From: Streptomyces sp. TN58
GTDB taxonomy: Bacteria; Actinomycetota; Actinomycetes; Streptomycetales; Streptomycetaceae
Direction: 5' to 3'
DNA: 64,000 bases
NCBI RefSeq assembly: GCF_001941845.1
Contig: NZ_CP018870.1
Span: forward strand, 6,672,001-6,736,000
Position 1 is the stretch's first letter; each line of letters starts with the position of its first letter. Position numbers and translations under genes: made by a program. The notes under the pieces were generated by a model. It searched no databases and was not told where the DNA came from. It was given only the letters and a program-made list of their open reading frames with translations. Shown here piece after piece: positions 1-9,146 of this stretch.

Positions 1-483
1 CTGCAACAGGGGGTAGTTCCACGGAGTGATCAGTGCGCAGACGCCGACCGGTTCGTGCACGACCACGCTGTGCACCGTCTCCGATCCGGCGTCGACGACG
101 CGCCCTGCGCCTTCCGCGAGCACCAGATCGGCGAAGTAGCGGAAGGCGTCGGCAACGCAGGCGACGTCGATGCGTCCTTCCGTGACGGTCTTGCCCGCGT
201 CCCGGCTCTCCAGCAGGGCCAGTTCCTCGCGGTCCCTGATCAGCAGGGAGGCGACCCGCCGCAACAGCGCGGCCCGCCCGGCGACCGGCGTGTGCGGCCA
301 GGCGCCGCCGTCGAAGGCCGCGCGCGCCGAAGCGACGGCGGCGTCGGCGTCCTCGGCGCGGCCTTCGGCGACCACGGCGAAGGGCAGACCGTCCGCCGGA
401 TCGATCACCTCGCGGCTGTCACCCGCGAGGGCGGCCCGCCACGTGCCGGCCGTATGGATCGTTCTTTGTATCGACAAGAGCAA
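1..483 (-). CDS. Aldehyde dehydrogenase, betaine-aldehyde dehydrogenase-like, N-terminal part (runs off left edge)
   Basis: These are the first 161 codons of an NAD(P)-dependent aldehyde dehydrogenase, which oxidises an aldehyde to its acid in the cytoplasm. The frame is open to base 1 and ends in PVGVCALITPWNYPLLQ, the entry to the cofactor-binding fold, in a form common in betaine-aldehyde dehydrogenases; the catalytic Cys and Glu lie outside the window. Two TTG codons could start it (483 or 477); an AAGG sits just upstream and suits 477 slightly better. It follows ehuA on the same strand after about 145 bases. A role in glycine betaine formation would fit the neighbouring ectoine genes, but the substrate is inferred. 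Confidence 0.82.
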   Translation of the reverse strand, partial: MLLSIQRTIHTAGTWRAALAGDSREVIDPADGLPFAVVAEGRAEDADAAVASARAAFDGGAWPHTPVAGRAALLRRVASLLIRDREELALLESRDAGKTVTEGRIDVACVADAFRYFADLVLAEGAGRVVDAGSETVHSVVVHEPVGVCALITPWNYPLLQ

Positions 484-628
484 GCAGCCTTCTTTTCCGA
501 TCGGTCGGCGCCGGTTCCCCGGCAACCCGGTCTTTTCCCCAGGGTTTGTTCAAGCATGCGTATAGGGTTCGCAAAGTGGGATGTGTCTCAATGTGGACCC
601 GTGTATGCGCGAGTTCGTGTATGGAAGC

Positions 629-1423
629 TCACCGGACCGCACCCAGGAACGTCCTGGTCCGTTCCTTCTCGGGAGCTTCGAAGAGCTGTTCCGGCGGTCC
701 CGATTCCAGGATCCGGCCGTGGTCGAACATGAAGACCCGGTCCGAGACGTCCCGCGCGAATTCCATTTCGTGGGTCACGCACAGCATGGTGATGTCGGTG
801 GTCCGGGCGATGTCCCTCAGGACGTCCAGGACCCCGGCCACCAACTCGGGGTCCAACGCCGAGGTGACCTCGTCCAGCAGCAGGATGTCCGGCCGCATGG
901 CCAGGGCGCGGGCGATGGCGACCCGCTGCTGCTGGCCGCCCGAGAGCCGCGTGGGGTGTGCGACGAGCTTGTCGTGGAGTCCCACCAGATCCAGTAGCTC
1001 CCGCGCCCGCTCCGCCGCCTCGTCCCGGCTCAGGCCCAGTACGTGGACGGGCGCTTCCATGACGTTCTCCAGCACCTTCATGTGCGGGAAGAGGTTGAAC
1101 TGCTGGAAGACCATGCCGATGCGCCGTCGCGTTCCGGCGAGGTGTTTCTCGTCCGCCGGTACGAGGGATCCGTCCCTGGCCGCCGGCATGTGGGAGAAGG
1201 GCTTTCCGTCGACGTGGATGGTGCCTTCGGTGACCCGCTCAAGTGTCATGAGGAGGCGCAGGATGGTGGTCTTGCCCGAGCCGCTGGGCCCGATCAAGGT
1301 CACCCGCTCGCCTCGGCCGACCCGCAGGTCGAGCCCGTCCAGCACCGTGTGGTCGCCGAAGCGCTTGACCACTCCCTCGAAGCGGACCATCTCCGAACCC
1401 GCGGTCCCGGTCTCACTGGGCAA
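629..1423 (-). CDS. ehuA: Ectoine/hydroxyectoine ABC transporter ATP-binding protein EhuA
   Basis: A 264-residue ATPase of the polar amino acid/ectoine importer class that powers uptake through EhuC-EhuD. Visible motifs are Walker A GPSGSGKTT near residue 45, the signature LSGGQQQR, and Walker B ILLLDE followed by VTSALD. The start codon lies 11 bases inside the end of ehuD, so the two are translationally coupled, and it is the last transporter gene of the block. The family is certain; the ectoine substrate is inferred from the linked ehuB, ehuC, ehuD and ectABCD. Confidence 0.9.
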   Translation of the reverse strand: MPSETGTAGSEMVRFEGVVKRFGDHTVLDGLDLRVGRGERVTLIGPSGSGKTTILRLLMTLERVTEGTIHVDGKPFSHMPAARDGSLVPADEKHLAGTRRRIGMVFQQFNLFPHMKVLENVMEAPVHVLGLSRDEAAERARELLDLVGLHDKLVAHPTRLSGGQQQRVAIARALAMRPDILLLDEVTSALDPELVAGVLDVLRDIARTTDITMLCVTHEMEFARDVSDRVFMFDHGRILESGPPEQLFEAPEKERTRTFLGAVR

Positions 1424-2048
1424 GGCGCTTCTCCAGTCGTCTCATCAATACGGAGGTGGGATAGCTCGCGGCCAGGAAGACGAGGGCGGCCAAGGTGAAG
1501 GCTTCGAGGTAGGCGAAGTGGACGCTGCCGTACTCGTTCGCCCGGTGGACCATCTCCTGTACGGCGATCACCGAGAGGAACGGGGTCTCCTTGAACATGG
1601 AGATCACGTAGTTGCCCAGGGCGGGCAGCACGTTGCGCACCGCTTGCGGGAGCACCACGGCCCACCACACCCGCCGCCGCGGCAGCGAGAGGGCGAGGCA
1701 GGCCTCCCACTGTCCCTTGGGCACCGCGTCGATGCCCGCGCGGTACACCTCGCAGGTGTACGTCGCGTAGTGGATACCCAGCACGGCGATGCCCAGCGTC
1801 AGCGCGTCCAGCCCCGGTACGAGCACCCACGCGGCGAACAACTGGATCATCACCGGGGTGGACCGGACGAAATCGGCGGCCGCGCGCAGCGGAAGGGCGA
1901 GCCAGCGCGTCGGCGTACGCAGGAGCACTGCGATCAACAGCCCCAGCACCGTCGCCACGACGGACCCGAGCACGGTCGCGAGCAGGGTGATCCCGAAACC
2001 GCTCATGACCACGGGCAGACCCTCGCGGGCCGTCTCCCAGGACCACAT
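1413..2048 (-). CDS. ehuD: Ectoine/hydroxyectoine ABC transporter permease EhuD
   Basis: A 211-residue inner-membrane permease of the His/Glu/ectoine importer type. It has several hydrophobic segments and the cytoplasmic EAA loop (QWEACLALSLPRRRVWWAV) that docks on the ATPase. The ATG at 2048 overlaps the ehuC stop in a TGATG arrangement, the reason for preferring it over longer upstream reading. It should pair with EhuC as the transmembrane channel. Confidence 0.88.
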   Translation of the reverse strand: MWSWETAREGLPVVMSGFGITLLATVLGSVVATVLGLLIAVLLRTPTRWLALPLRAAADFVRSTPVMIQLFAAWVLVPGLDALTLGIAVLGIHYATYTCEVYRAGIDAVPKGQWEACLALSLPRRRVWWAVVLPQAVRNVLPALGNYVISMFKETPFLSVIAVQEMVHRANEYGSVHFAYLEAFTLAALVFLAASYPTSVLMRRLEKRLAQ

Positions 2049-2722
2049 CAGGAAGCCTCCGCGTCCTGGCCCAGCCGGGTCTTCGCCGCCGACTCCGTCG
2101 CGCGCATCAGGGAATTCATCCCGGCGGCGATGGCGTAGTAGATCACCAGGATCGCGAGGTACGCCTCGGCAGTGCTGCCGGTGAGCGACCTCAGCTGGTC
2201 CATCTGGAAGGTGAGGTCGGCGATGGTGATGAGGGACAGCAGCGGCGTGGCCTTCAGGAGCTGGATGAGGAGGTTGCCGAACGGCGGGATCATCTGCACC
2301 CAGGCCTGCGGCAGGATGACCCGCCTCATACGCAGCCGCGGACTCATCCCCAGTGCGACCGCCGCTTCCCACTGGGCTCGTGGGACCGCGTTCAGCGCTC
2401 CGCGGACCACTTCGGATCCGTAGGCCAAGTTCAGGCCGAACGCGACGACGGCGCAGGCCATGGGCTCCAGTCGGAAGCCGAGCACGGGAAGGGCGAAGAA
2501 CAGCCAGAACAGCTGCACGTACAGAGATGTGCCCCGGAAGAACTCGACGGCGAACCGGGCGGGCCCCCGTACGAGCAGTCGCGACGAGCGCGTCATCAGT
2601 CCGAAGGCGAAGGCCACTGCCAGAGCCACGGCCGCGCTGAGCGCGGTGGCCTGGAGGGTCACCACCACACCCCGGCCGACGCTGGGCAGGGAACGGGCGA
2701 ATTCCGTGAAGAAATCAGTCAC
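2048..2722 (-). CDS. ehuC: Ectoine/hydroxyectoine ABC transporter permease EhuC
   Basis: A 224-residue permease with hydrophobic helices from the N terminus onward and an EAA loop (QWEAAVALGMSPRLRMRRV) for contact with EhuA. It starts 12 bases after the ehuB stop and overlaps ehuD by one base. The binding protein, two permeases and one ATPase lie in sequence, a complete importer. Ectoine specificity rests on context and on the resemblance of the set to Ehu systems. Confidence 0.88.
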   Translation of the reverse strand: MTDFFTEFARSLPSVGRGVVVTLQATALSAAVALAVAFAFGLMTRSSRLLVRGPARFAVEFFRGTSLYVQLFWLFFALPVLGFRLEPMACAVVAFGLNLAYGSEVVRGALNAVPRAQWEAAVALGMSPRLRMRRVILPQAWVQMIPPFGNLLIQLLKATPLLSLITIADLTFQMDQLRSLTGSTAEAYLAILVIYYAIAAGMNSLMRATESAAKTRLGQDAEAS

Positions 2723-2734
2723 CTGGATGGCTCG

Positions 2735-3652
2735 TCACGCCTTGCAGAGGTCGGCCGTCCGGAGCGTGGCGGGCGGCACCTCCCGCTCGGTGAATCCGTA
2801 CTTCCCGATCAGCGAGACGTAGCGGGCCGGATCGCCGGTGATCTTGGCCAGTTCGCCGTTGAAGGCGTCACGCAGTGCCGTCGCACCCGGCCGGAAGACC
2901 GCACCCCCCGGGCTGTACTGCGGCGCACCGTTCAGCTCGGGCACGAACGGCTCCAGCACGTCCACCGCCGCGCCGGCGTTCGCCTTCGCCAGCCAGCGCA
3001 GCGAGATCCCGGTCAGCGCGAAGGCGTCGATCCGCCCCGCCACCAATGCGTCGAGCCCGTCCTGTTGCTTCGCGAGCGACTTGATCGCGGAGTCGGAGAC
3101 CCCGGCCCCCTTGGCGTACGAGGCCTCGACTGCGGCGGTCAGCACACCGACCGTGACGCCCCGGGAGGCGGCCGACTTCAGGTCGCTCAGGGCCTTGGGG
3201 TTGCCCCTGGGGACCATCAAAGCGGTGGGGGAGACGAATTCGGGCTCCGAGAACACCACCTTGGCGCAGCGTTCCGGTGTGATCGCCATGCCCGCGCTGA
3301 CCACGTCGAACCGGTCGGCCAGCAGACCCGGGATCAGCGCGCCGAAGTCCGTCAGCGTGGCGCGGAGTTCGGCCACTCCGAGGGCCGTGAAGATCTCCTT
3401 GTGCAGAGTAGGGGCCTCCCCGGCGAGCTCGTTGCCGTCCTTGAACCCGTAGGGGGCCTCGCCCGCGAACCCGATGCGGACGAACCCCTGCGCGCGCAGC
3501 TTCGCCAGCAGGTCACCCTCATGCCCAGCCGCCCCGGTGCCGGCCTCGGTTCGGCTGCACGCCGTGATCAGCCCGGGTGTCAGGGCCACACCCCCGAGGA
3601 GCGCCGTACGGGAGAGGAACCTCCTGCGGGAGAGGTCCATGTGTTCAGGCAT
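2735..3652 (-). CDS. ehuB: Ectoine/hydroxyectoine ABC transporter substrate-binding lipoprotein EhuB
   Basis: A 305-residue extracytoplasmic solute-binding protein that captures ectoine-type solutes for the importer. The N terminus carries a twin-arginine motif (SRRRFLSRTALLGG) followed by a lipobox ending in LITAC, so it is probably exported by Tat and anchored as a lipoprotein. The body is a family 3 bilobed binding domain. The ATG at 3652 has a good AAGGA site at proper spacing; the frame upstream of it is not supported. It follows ectD by 86 bases, linking synthesis and uptake in one block. Confidence 0.88.
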   Translation of the reverse strand: MPEHMDLSRRRFLSRTALLGGVALTPGLITACSRTEAGTGAAGHEGDLLAKLRAQGFVRIGFAGEAPYGFKDGNELAGEAPTLHKEIFTALGVAELRATLTDFGALIPGLLADRFDVVSAGMAITPERCAKVVFSEPEFVSPTALMVPRGNPKALSDLKSAASRGVTVGVLTAAVEASYAKGAGVSDSAIKSLAKQQDGLDALVAGRIDAFALTGISLRWLAKANAGAAVDVLEPFVPELNGAPQYSPGGAVFRPGATALRDAFNGELAKITGDPARYVSLIGKYGFTEREVPPATLRTADLCKA

Positions 3653-3738
3653 CTCGTTCCTTTCGCTGAGGAGTGGGGGCGCGGCGTCCCGCCGGCCCGA
3701 CCCGGCGTGCCGCTTGCCCGACCGGCCCGTCGGAGCCG

Positions 3739-4641
3739 TCAACGCAGGGGCGTGAAGTCCCGCGAGGCGATGTGTCCGGGGCGGCGGACCGGGGCGGCGA
3801 AGGGCTCGTCGGGCAGGTTCTCCACGCTGTTGAACACGAGGAAGACGTTGCTGCGCGGGTAGGGCGTGATGTTGTCCCCGGAACCGTGCATCGCGTTGCA
3901 GTCGAACCAGGTGGCGGAGCCCGCCTTGCCGGTGAAGAGCTTGATGCCGCAGGCCGAGGCGAACTTGGTCAGCGCGTCGCCCGAGGGCGTACCGGCGTCC
4001 TGCATCTGGAGGGACTTTTTATAGTTGTCCTCCGGCGTCGCGCCGGCGCAGCCCAGGAAGGTGCGGTGCGAGCCCGGCATGATCATGAGACCGCCGTTGG
4101 TGGCGTAGTTCGGCGTGAGGGCGATGGACACCGACACGGTCCGCATACGCGGCAGACCGTCCTCGGCGTGCCAGGTCTCGAAGTCCGAGTGCCAGTAGAA
4201 GCCGCTGGCACCGAACCCGGGCTTGACGTTGATCCGCGACTGGTGCACGTAGACGTCCGAGCCCAGGATCTGGCGGGCCCGGCCGACCACGCGCGGATCA
4301 GCGGCGAGCCGGGCGAAGACCTCGCTGATCCGGTGCACCTCGAAGACAGACCGGACCTCCCCCGACTTCGGCTCGACGATGGACCGTTCGTCGTGGCGCA
4401 TCTCGGGATCGCCGATCAGCCGGTTCATCTCGGCCCGGTAGACGTCCACGTCGTCGGGTGCGACGAGCTGGTCGACGGGAAGGAACCCGTCACGCTCGTA
4501 GCTCTCCAGCTCGTGGGCCCACAGGGGCCCGGGGGTGCCGGGCTCGGACCAGACGACCGGGTCCTTGCGGCCGATGAACGCCTCCTCGGAGCCTCGGGTC
4601 GGGTACAGGTCCTTGATGGTGCGGGCGGATGCGGTGCTCAT
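3739..4641 (-). CDS. ectD: Ectoine hydroxylase EctD
   Basis: A 300-residue Fe(II)/2-oxoglutarate-dependent dioxygenase that converts ectoine to 5-hydroxyectoine. The EctD signature FYWHSDFETWHAEDG is present and supplies the iron ligands His151 and Asp153; the third ligand is His252 in NAMHGSGDN. The ATG at 4641 is used because it precedes the usual LYPTRG start of the family; a GTG at 4668 is possible. The reading frame is intact, unlike ectC just upstream, so the enzyme could act on imported ectoine. Confidence 0.93.
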   Translation of the reverse strand: MSTASARTIKDLYPTRGSEEAFIGRKDPVVWSEPGTPGPLWAHELESYERDGFLPVDQLVAPDDVDVYRAEMNRLIGDPEMRHDERSIVEPKSGEVRSVFEVHRISEVFARLAADPRVVGRARQILGSDVYVHQSRINVKPGFGASGFYWHSDFETWHAEDGLPRMRTVSVSIALTPNYATNGGLMIMPGSHRTFLGCAGATPEDNYKKSLQMQDAGTPSGDALTKFASACGIKLFTGKAGSATWFDCNAMHGSGDNITPYPRSNVFLVFNSVENLPDEPFAAPVRRPGHIASRDFTPLR

Positions 4642-4671
4642 GGTGGTGCCTGCCTCTCCTCTCGTCACGGG

Positions 4672-5076
4672 TCAGGTGGGGTCGGGTTCGGTGAGCAGTG
4701 GGTACACGCCGTTCTCGTCGTGGTCCTCGCGGCCGGTGACCGGCGGGTTGAAGATGCACAGGCAGCGGAACTCGCGCTTCACGCGCAGGGTGTGCCGCTC
4801 GTGGCCGTCGAGCAGGTACATGGTTCCCGGCGTGATGGTGTAGGTCCGGCCGGTCTCCTCGTCGGTGAGTTCGGCCTCGCCCTCCGTGCAGACGACGGCC
4901 TCGACGTGGTGCGCCTACCACATCGACGTCTCGGTGCCGGCGTAGAGGACGGTCTCGTGCAGGGAGAAGCCGACGCGTTCCTTGGCCAGGACGATGCGTT
5001 TGCTCTCCCAGGTGCCCGATGCGGCCTTCACGTGCCGGTCGGTTCCTTCGATGTCCCTGAACGAGCGGATGATCAC
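4672..5076 (-). pseudogene. ectC: Ectoine synthase EctC with in-frame amber codon
   Basis: The frame from GTG 5076 to TGA 4672 would give a full-length 134-residue L-ectoine synthase, which closes N-gamma-acetyl-2,4-diaminobutyrate to ectoine. Family stretches are clear on both sides of the lesion ([19 protein letters not shown] before, [17 protein letters not shown] and [18 protein letters not shown] after). Codon 54 (4917-4915) is TAG where family members normally have Tyr, between SMW and AHHVEAV. One base change (TAC to TAG) explains it; there is no frameshift or other decay. Either this is a recent loss of ectoine synthesis or a base-call error. No in-frame start after the stop is well placed for reinitiation. 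Confidence 0.93.
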
Positions 5077-5109
5077 GGTGGTGCCCTTCGTCGGCTGCGG
5101 CGGTGTCGG

Positions 5110-6378
5110 TCAGGCGGTTTCGCGGACGGAGCGGGCCAGGATGTCCAGCCCTTCGTCGAGTTCGTCGGCGCTCACGGTGAGAGGGGGAAGCAGCTTCACC
5201 ACTTCGTCCTCGGGACCGGAGGACTCGATGAGGAGGCCGTGCTCGAAGGCCTTCCGGCAAACGGCTGCTGCGCGCTCCTTGTGGGTGAACTCGATGCCCC
5301 ACACGAGGCCGCGCCCCCGGTAACTCGCCCCCAGCCGCCCGTGGTCGGCGCACAGTTCGCGCAGAGCGCGCTCGATCCGGCCGCCGTGCACGAGCGTCCG
5401 CTCGCGCAGGGCTCCGTCGCTCCAGTAGGTCTCCAAGGCGGCGGTCGCGGTGACGAAGGCCGGGTTGTTGCCGCGGAAGGTGCCGTTGTGCTCGCCCGGC
5501 TCCCAGAGGTCCAGTTCGGGCTTGAACAGGCACAGGGCCATGGGCAGTCCGTATCCGCTGATGGACTTGGACAGGGTGACGATGTCGGGCGTGATGCCCG
5601 CCTCCTCGAAGGAGAAGAACTCGCCGGTACGGCCGCAGCCCATCTGGATGTCGTCGACGATCAGCAGCATGTCGCGGCGTCGGCACAGGTCCGCGAGGGC
5701 GCGCAGCCATTCCGCGCGGGCCACATTGATCCCGCCCTCGCCCTGGATCGTCTCGACGATGACCGCCGCCGGATGGTTGAGGCCGGATCCCTGGTCCTCC
5801 AGCAGTCGCTCGAACCAGAGAAAGTCCGGGACCCTGCCCCCGAGGTAGTTGTCGAAGGGCATGGGAGTGCTGTGCACCAGCGGGATTCCGGCGCCGGCCC
5901 GCTTGAAGGCGTTGCCCGTTACGGCGAGGGAGCCGAGTGACATGCCGTGAAAGGCATTGGTGAAGGAGACCACCGCCTCGCGCCCCTTCGCCTTCCGTGC
6001 GAGTTTCAGCGCCGCCTCGACGGCGTTGGTACCGGTGGGGCCGGGGAACATGACCTTGTACGGAAGCTCGCGCGGGCCGAGGATCCTCGACTGGAAGGTC
6101 TCCAGGAACGCTCTCTTGGCGGTCGTCGACATGTCCAGGGCGTGGGTGATCCCGTCCCGCTCGATGTAATCCAGCAGGGCGCGTTTGAGTACCGGATGGT
6201 TGTGCCCGTAGTTCAGCGAGCCGGCCCCCGCGAAGAAGTCCAGGTACTCGCGCCCCTGCTCGTCGTACAGCCTGCTCCCGACAGCGTGTTCGAAGACCAC
6301 AGGCCAGGCGCGGCAGTAGCTGCGCACCTCCGATTCCACTGTCTCGAAGACGGTCAGCTGCGGCTCGGTCACGGTCAA
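5110..6378 (-). CDS. ectB: Diaminobutyrate-2-oxoglutarate transaminase EctB
   Basis: A 422-residue class III PLP aminotransferase that makes L-2,4-diaminobutyrate from aspartate semialdehyde and glutamate, the first ectoine step. The fold is complete: the N-terminal [15 protein letters not shown] motif, a PLP phosphate loop near residue 115 (GPTGTNAVE), the [11 protein letters not shown] segment, and the Schiff-base lysine Lys271 in [10 protein letters not shown]. It follows ectA by about 95 bases and precedes ectC by 33. Confidence 0.95.
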   Translation of the reverse strand: MTVTEPQLTVFETVESEVRSYCRAWPVVFEHAVGSRLYDEQGREYLDFFAGAGSLNYGHNHPVLKRALLDYIERDGITHALDMSTTAKRAFLETFQSRILGPRELPYKVMFPGPTGTNAVEAALKLARKAKGREAVVSFTNAFHGMSLGSLAVTGNAFKRAGAGIPLVHSTPMPFDNYLGGRVPDFLWFERLLEDQGSGLNHPAAVIVETIQGEGGINVARAEWLRALADLCRRRDMLLIVDDIQMGCGRTGEFFSFEEAGITPDIVTLSKSISGYGLPMALCLFKPELDLWEPGEHNGTFRGNNPAFVTATAALETYWSDGALRERTLVHGGRIERALRELCADHGRLGASYRGRGLVWGIEFTHKERAAAVCRKAFEHGLLIESSGPEDEVVKLLPPLTVSADELDEGLDILARSVRETA

Positions 6379-6474
6379 AGCGTTCTCCAGTACGTATGTG
6401 TCACTGAACGGGCGATCGCGCGGTCGCTCAGGTGGTGGGGCGCTGGGGTGCGGTGGGGGCAGCGAGGGCGGGTG

Positions 6475-7023
6475 TCACAACGACAGCGGCCCGATGCGGT
6501 GCAGAATCTCCGGATCATGCGCGCCGTCCGGGAATTGGTCCGGCTCGAAGAGCGCTTCCCGTGCGATCGCGGAGCCGTGTCGCTCCGCGTAGGTCGCGAA
6601 CAGGCGCTGCGAGGCCGAGTTCCCGGGAGCGATGCTCGTCTCCAGCCAGTCGAGGCCGTGCTCGGCGGCCACCCGGTCGGTGAGTGTGTCGAGAAGGGCT
6701 CCGGCCACCCCCAGACCGCGCAGTGATTCGGCCACGGTGATCTGCCAGATCAGCAGGGTCCGGGGCGACTCGGGGCGAAGGTGTCCGCTGATGAATCCGA
6801 CGGGCTTGCCCGCGCCGTCGCGGGCTACTGCGGAGGTGTCGGCGAAGTCGCGGCACCAGAGCAGGTAGCTGTACGAGGAGTTGACGTCGAGGGTCTTGGA
6901 ATCGCGCGCCAAGCGCCAGAGGGAGCCGCCGTCCGCCACCACGGGGCGGTCCAGACGCAGGCCGGTAGGCAGGTCGAGGGAGTCGTCTCGGGGGCGGGTC
7001 GGTTCGGCACGAGCGGTGGTCAT
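6475..7023 (-). CDS. ectA: L-2,4-diaminobutyrate N-gamma-acetyltransferase EctA
   Basis: A 182-residue GNAT enzyme that acetylates diaminobutyrate using acetyl-CoA. The family pattern is seen in NSSYSYLLWCRDFADTS and the acetyl-CoA loop region around ESLRGLGVAGALLD. The ATG at 7023 gives the usual length; the Shine-Dalgarno before it is weak. It is the promoter-proximal gene of the ect-ehu block. Confidence 0.93.
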   Translation of the reverse strand: MTTARAEPTRPRDDSLDLPTGLRLDRPVVADGGSLWRLARDSKTLDVNSSYSYLLWCRDFADTSAVARDGAGKPVGFISGHLRPESPRTLLIWQITVAESLRGLGVAGALLDTLTDRVAAEHGLDWLETSIAPGNSASQRLFATYAERHGSAIAREALFEPDQFPDGAHDPEILHRIGPLSL

Positions 7024-7531
7024 GCGGGCCGAAGTTACCCAGCAAAGAATGAAATTGCATTGAGGAAATGGCTTGTGCGACCTACTCCTATCCGGTATTG
7101 CCGGAGGTGTCGCTGGTGCACTTCGCACCACTGGATGGCTGAGCATTTCTGCGTAAATCGGGTCATTGTGTGCGAGTGGGTGTGCAAGTAACGAACCCGT
7201 AACTCATTTGCCCTGTGCTAAATTTGCGACTTGAATGTTATGTCATTGTCGGTCTCAGGGGCGTTTGATCCTGCAACTGCTGGGAAACGCGACCACTCCG
7301 GCCTGGTCCGTTCTCCGCTTGCTCACGGGCACCTGTCCAAGTGGACGAGGCGCGGAGGGGCGCGAGCGATGGACCGACGAGGGCAGGCGGCAGGTTGCCG
7401 GTGGGATCGGTCACCACTTGCACGTTCACGCTGTGAACAAGGGGAACCATGTTCATCCGCGAACGCGTCGACGGCTCACGGAGCCGGGTGTGGCTCACTC
7501 GTGAAGCGGCGGGGTGGGCGCCGGGGCGGGC
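7024..7531. promoter_or_regulatory. Upstream region of the ect operon, no gene seen
   Basis: About 500 bases separate ectA from the 3' end of the CGNR gene. The half nearest ectA (about 7,024-7,240) is clearly poorer in GC than the genes around it, as expected for a promoter and 5' leader, and must hold the ect promoter. I could not assign a confident -35/-10 pair. The rest shows only short frames with poor codon use. Confidence 0.5.
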
Positions 7532-8074
7532 TCAGCCCGCGCTACCCGCCCGGCGGGCGGCACGCGCTCTGTTGCCGCAGCCGATCGAACACCACGCCTG
7601 ATCTCGCCTGCGCGCGAGGAAGAACATCCCGCAGCTCGGCGCCGGGCAGCGCCGCAAACGCGTCTGCTCCGGCCCGGCGGCCAGTACGAGCGCCTGCCGG
7701 GCGACCGCCGCCGCGACCGGCCCGCCGGCCTCCCGCTCCGCGAGGTGGCCCGCGTCGTCGACCCGGAACGTCACCGGGGCCCGCGCGGCCAGCGCGTTGA
7801 GTCGCTCCCTCGCCGGACCCGGCAGCGGCGCCTGCCGCGCCGCCGCGTCCAGCGCGGCCCGGACCGGGGCGCGCAGCTCCGCCAGATCGTCCAGGGGCAG
7901 ACAGGCGAGTTCCCGGTCGAACGCCTTCTCCCGCCAGGACGCCAGCAGCTCCGGGTCGGCCAGCAGATCGACGTCCCCGCCCGCACGACCGGCTCCGACG
8001 AGGACGGTGTTGGCCAGGTCGAGGGCCGGCCGCTCGCCGATCCACGGCATCTCGCGCAGGTTCTTGAGGGACAT
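7532..8074 (-). CDS. CGNR zinc finger / ABATE domain protein, putative transcriptional regulator
   Basis: A 180-residue protein with an N-terminal ABATE-type stress-associated domain (GERPALDLANTV near residue 13) and a C-terminal CGNR zinc finger: RRCPAPSC near residue 142, then WCSIGCGNRARAARR. The four cysteines should bind zinc and the basic tail DNA. Such proteins are usually small one-component regulators; the target is unknown. It is divergent from the small monooxygenase-like gene at 8180, a likely target. The start ATG lies at 8074. Confidence 0.85.
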   Translation of the reverse strand: MSLKNLREMPWIGERPALDLANTVLVGAGRAGGDVDLLADPELLASWREKAFDRELACLPLDDLAELRAPVRAALDAAARQAPLPGPARERLNALAARAPVTFRVDDAGHLAEREAGGPVAAAVARQALVLAAGPEQTRLRRCPAPSCGMFFLARRRDQAWCSIGCGNRARAARRAGSAG

Positions 8075-8179
8075 GTCATCAGCCTACCGGACCCACGGAT
8101 TCCCTGCCTCGAATCCGTGATAGCTTCCACTCACGCATTCAGTAATCCAATTCCGTGAGGCGATGAGGGAAGGGTTCCT

Positions 8180-8479
8180 ATGAACATGACCATCGAGTAC
8201 GTACGCTTCGCCTGTGCCAACCCCGAGCAGCTGACCGCCCACCGTGACAGGCTGACCTCCCTCCTGCGCGAGCGGTACGGGTCCGACTTCCTAGGCGCAC
8301 ACCTCGCCCGCTACGAGGACGGCTCCCTGCTCGACCTCATCCTCTGGGCTTCGCCCGAGGCGGCCGCCCGGGCGGCGGAGGAGATGCCCGGGGATCCGGC
8401 CGCCGGGGAGTTCTTCCGCCTGATCGGCGAGGTCCACGAGATGCGGCACGCCGAAGTGCTGCACAGCACCCAGCAGTAG
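8180..8479 (+). CDS. Antibiotic biosynthesis monooxygenase-like (ABM, dimeric alpha-beta barrel) protein
   Basis: A 99-residue protein beginning MNMTIEYVRFAC, with the beta-alpha-beta-beta pattern and length of a ferredoxin-like dimeric barrel. This fold is shared by ABM oxygenases and heme- or quinol-modifying enzymes. No catalytic residue can be assigned. It is divergent from the CGNR regulator across about 100 bases and may be controlled by it. Confidence 0.72.
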   Translation: MNMTIEYVRFACANPEQLTAHRDRLTSLLRERYGSDFLGAHLARYEDGSLLDLILWASPEAAARAAEEMPGDPAAGEFFRLIGEVHEMRHAEVLHSTQQ

Positions 8480-8557
8480 CCGAACCGGCATCCGCGGCCT
8501 GCGACCGCGTGGGGCAGGCACGCCGCAAGTGCCGGAACCAGACAAGAAGGGCGAGCC

Positions 8558-9004
8558 GTGCCCGCGGCCGACGAACTGATCAACCCTCGCACCACGGACC
8601 GGCTGGCCTCCGTCACGGCAGCGGCGGGCGCCGCATCGGCCACCGCCCTCCGCGGCTGCGGGGCCCTACTGAAGGGCTCGACTTTCAGCCGACGCGTCAC
8701 CACCGTGAAGAAGGCCGTCCTCGCCGATCTCCCGGACGCCTACCCGGCCTTCGCCGGCGCCGTCGGCGCAGCCCTGAGCCGACCGGACTTCACCGGATGG
8801 ACGACCTTCCCCGTCAACGCGGCGGTCGCCGAACGCGGCCTGGCGCGCGACGTGTTCGAACCGGGCCGCGATCTGCTCGCCGCGCTCACTCCGCGGCTCA
8901 CCGCGGAGATGGCCGTACGCCCCTTCCTCATCCGGGTGCGTGCGGACCGGATGACGGTGAGAAGGAGGCGGCCAGGCTGCTGTCGGGGGAGGGCGACTTG
9001 GTAG
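8558..9004 (+). pseudogene. Truncated AlkD-like DNA alkylation repair protein
   Basis: The first 125 residues read like the N-terminal part of an AlkD-type HEAT-repeat DNA glycosylase: HRRVTT-type LLKGSTFSRRVTTVKKAVL, then GWTTFPVNAAVAERGL and LTPRLTAEMAVRPFLIR. In that family this last stretch leads into a domain with WxxDPxxHVRRLxSEG. Here the frame turns into an Arg-rich tail and stops. I found no match for the missing part in the other two frames, so the gene seems cut short by deletion rather than a simple frameshift. Function is probably lost. Confidence 0.5.
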
Positions 9005-9146
9005 CGCACAGACGGACAGCCTCCTCGTGTCCTCTGTCACAGCGCATGTGGCGCGGGTCCCGGCCTGAGATCGCCCGCCGAGGGGCGAGGGGCTTGCCTC
9101 CGGCTCCGGGGCGGAGCGGACGGGTGTGCGGTCGGCTGCCGGTGTC

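Noticed and set aside
4915..4917. Programmed readthrough or pyrrolysine at the ectC TAG
   Set aside because: No stop-codon context, hairpin or partner gene supports it; TAG is a normal stop in actinomycetes. Mutation or base error is simpler.
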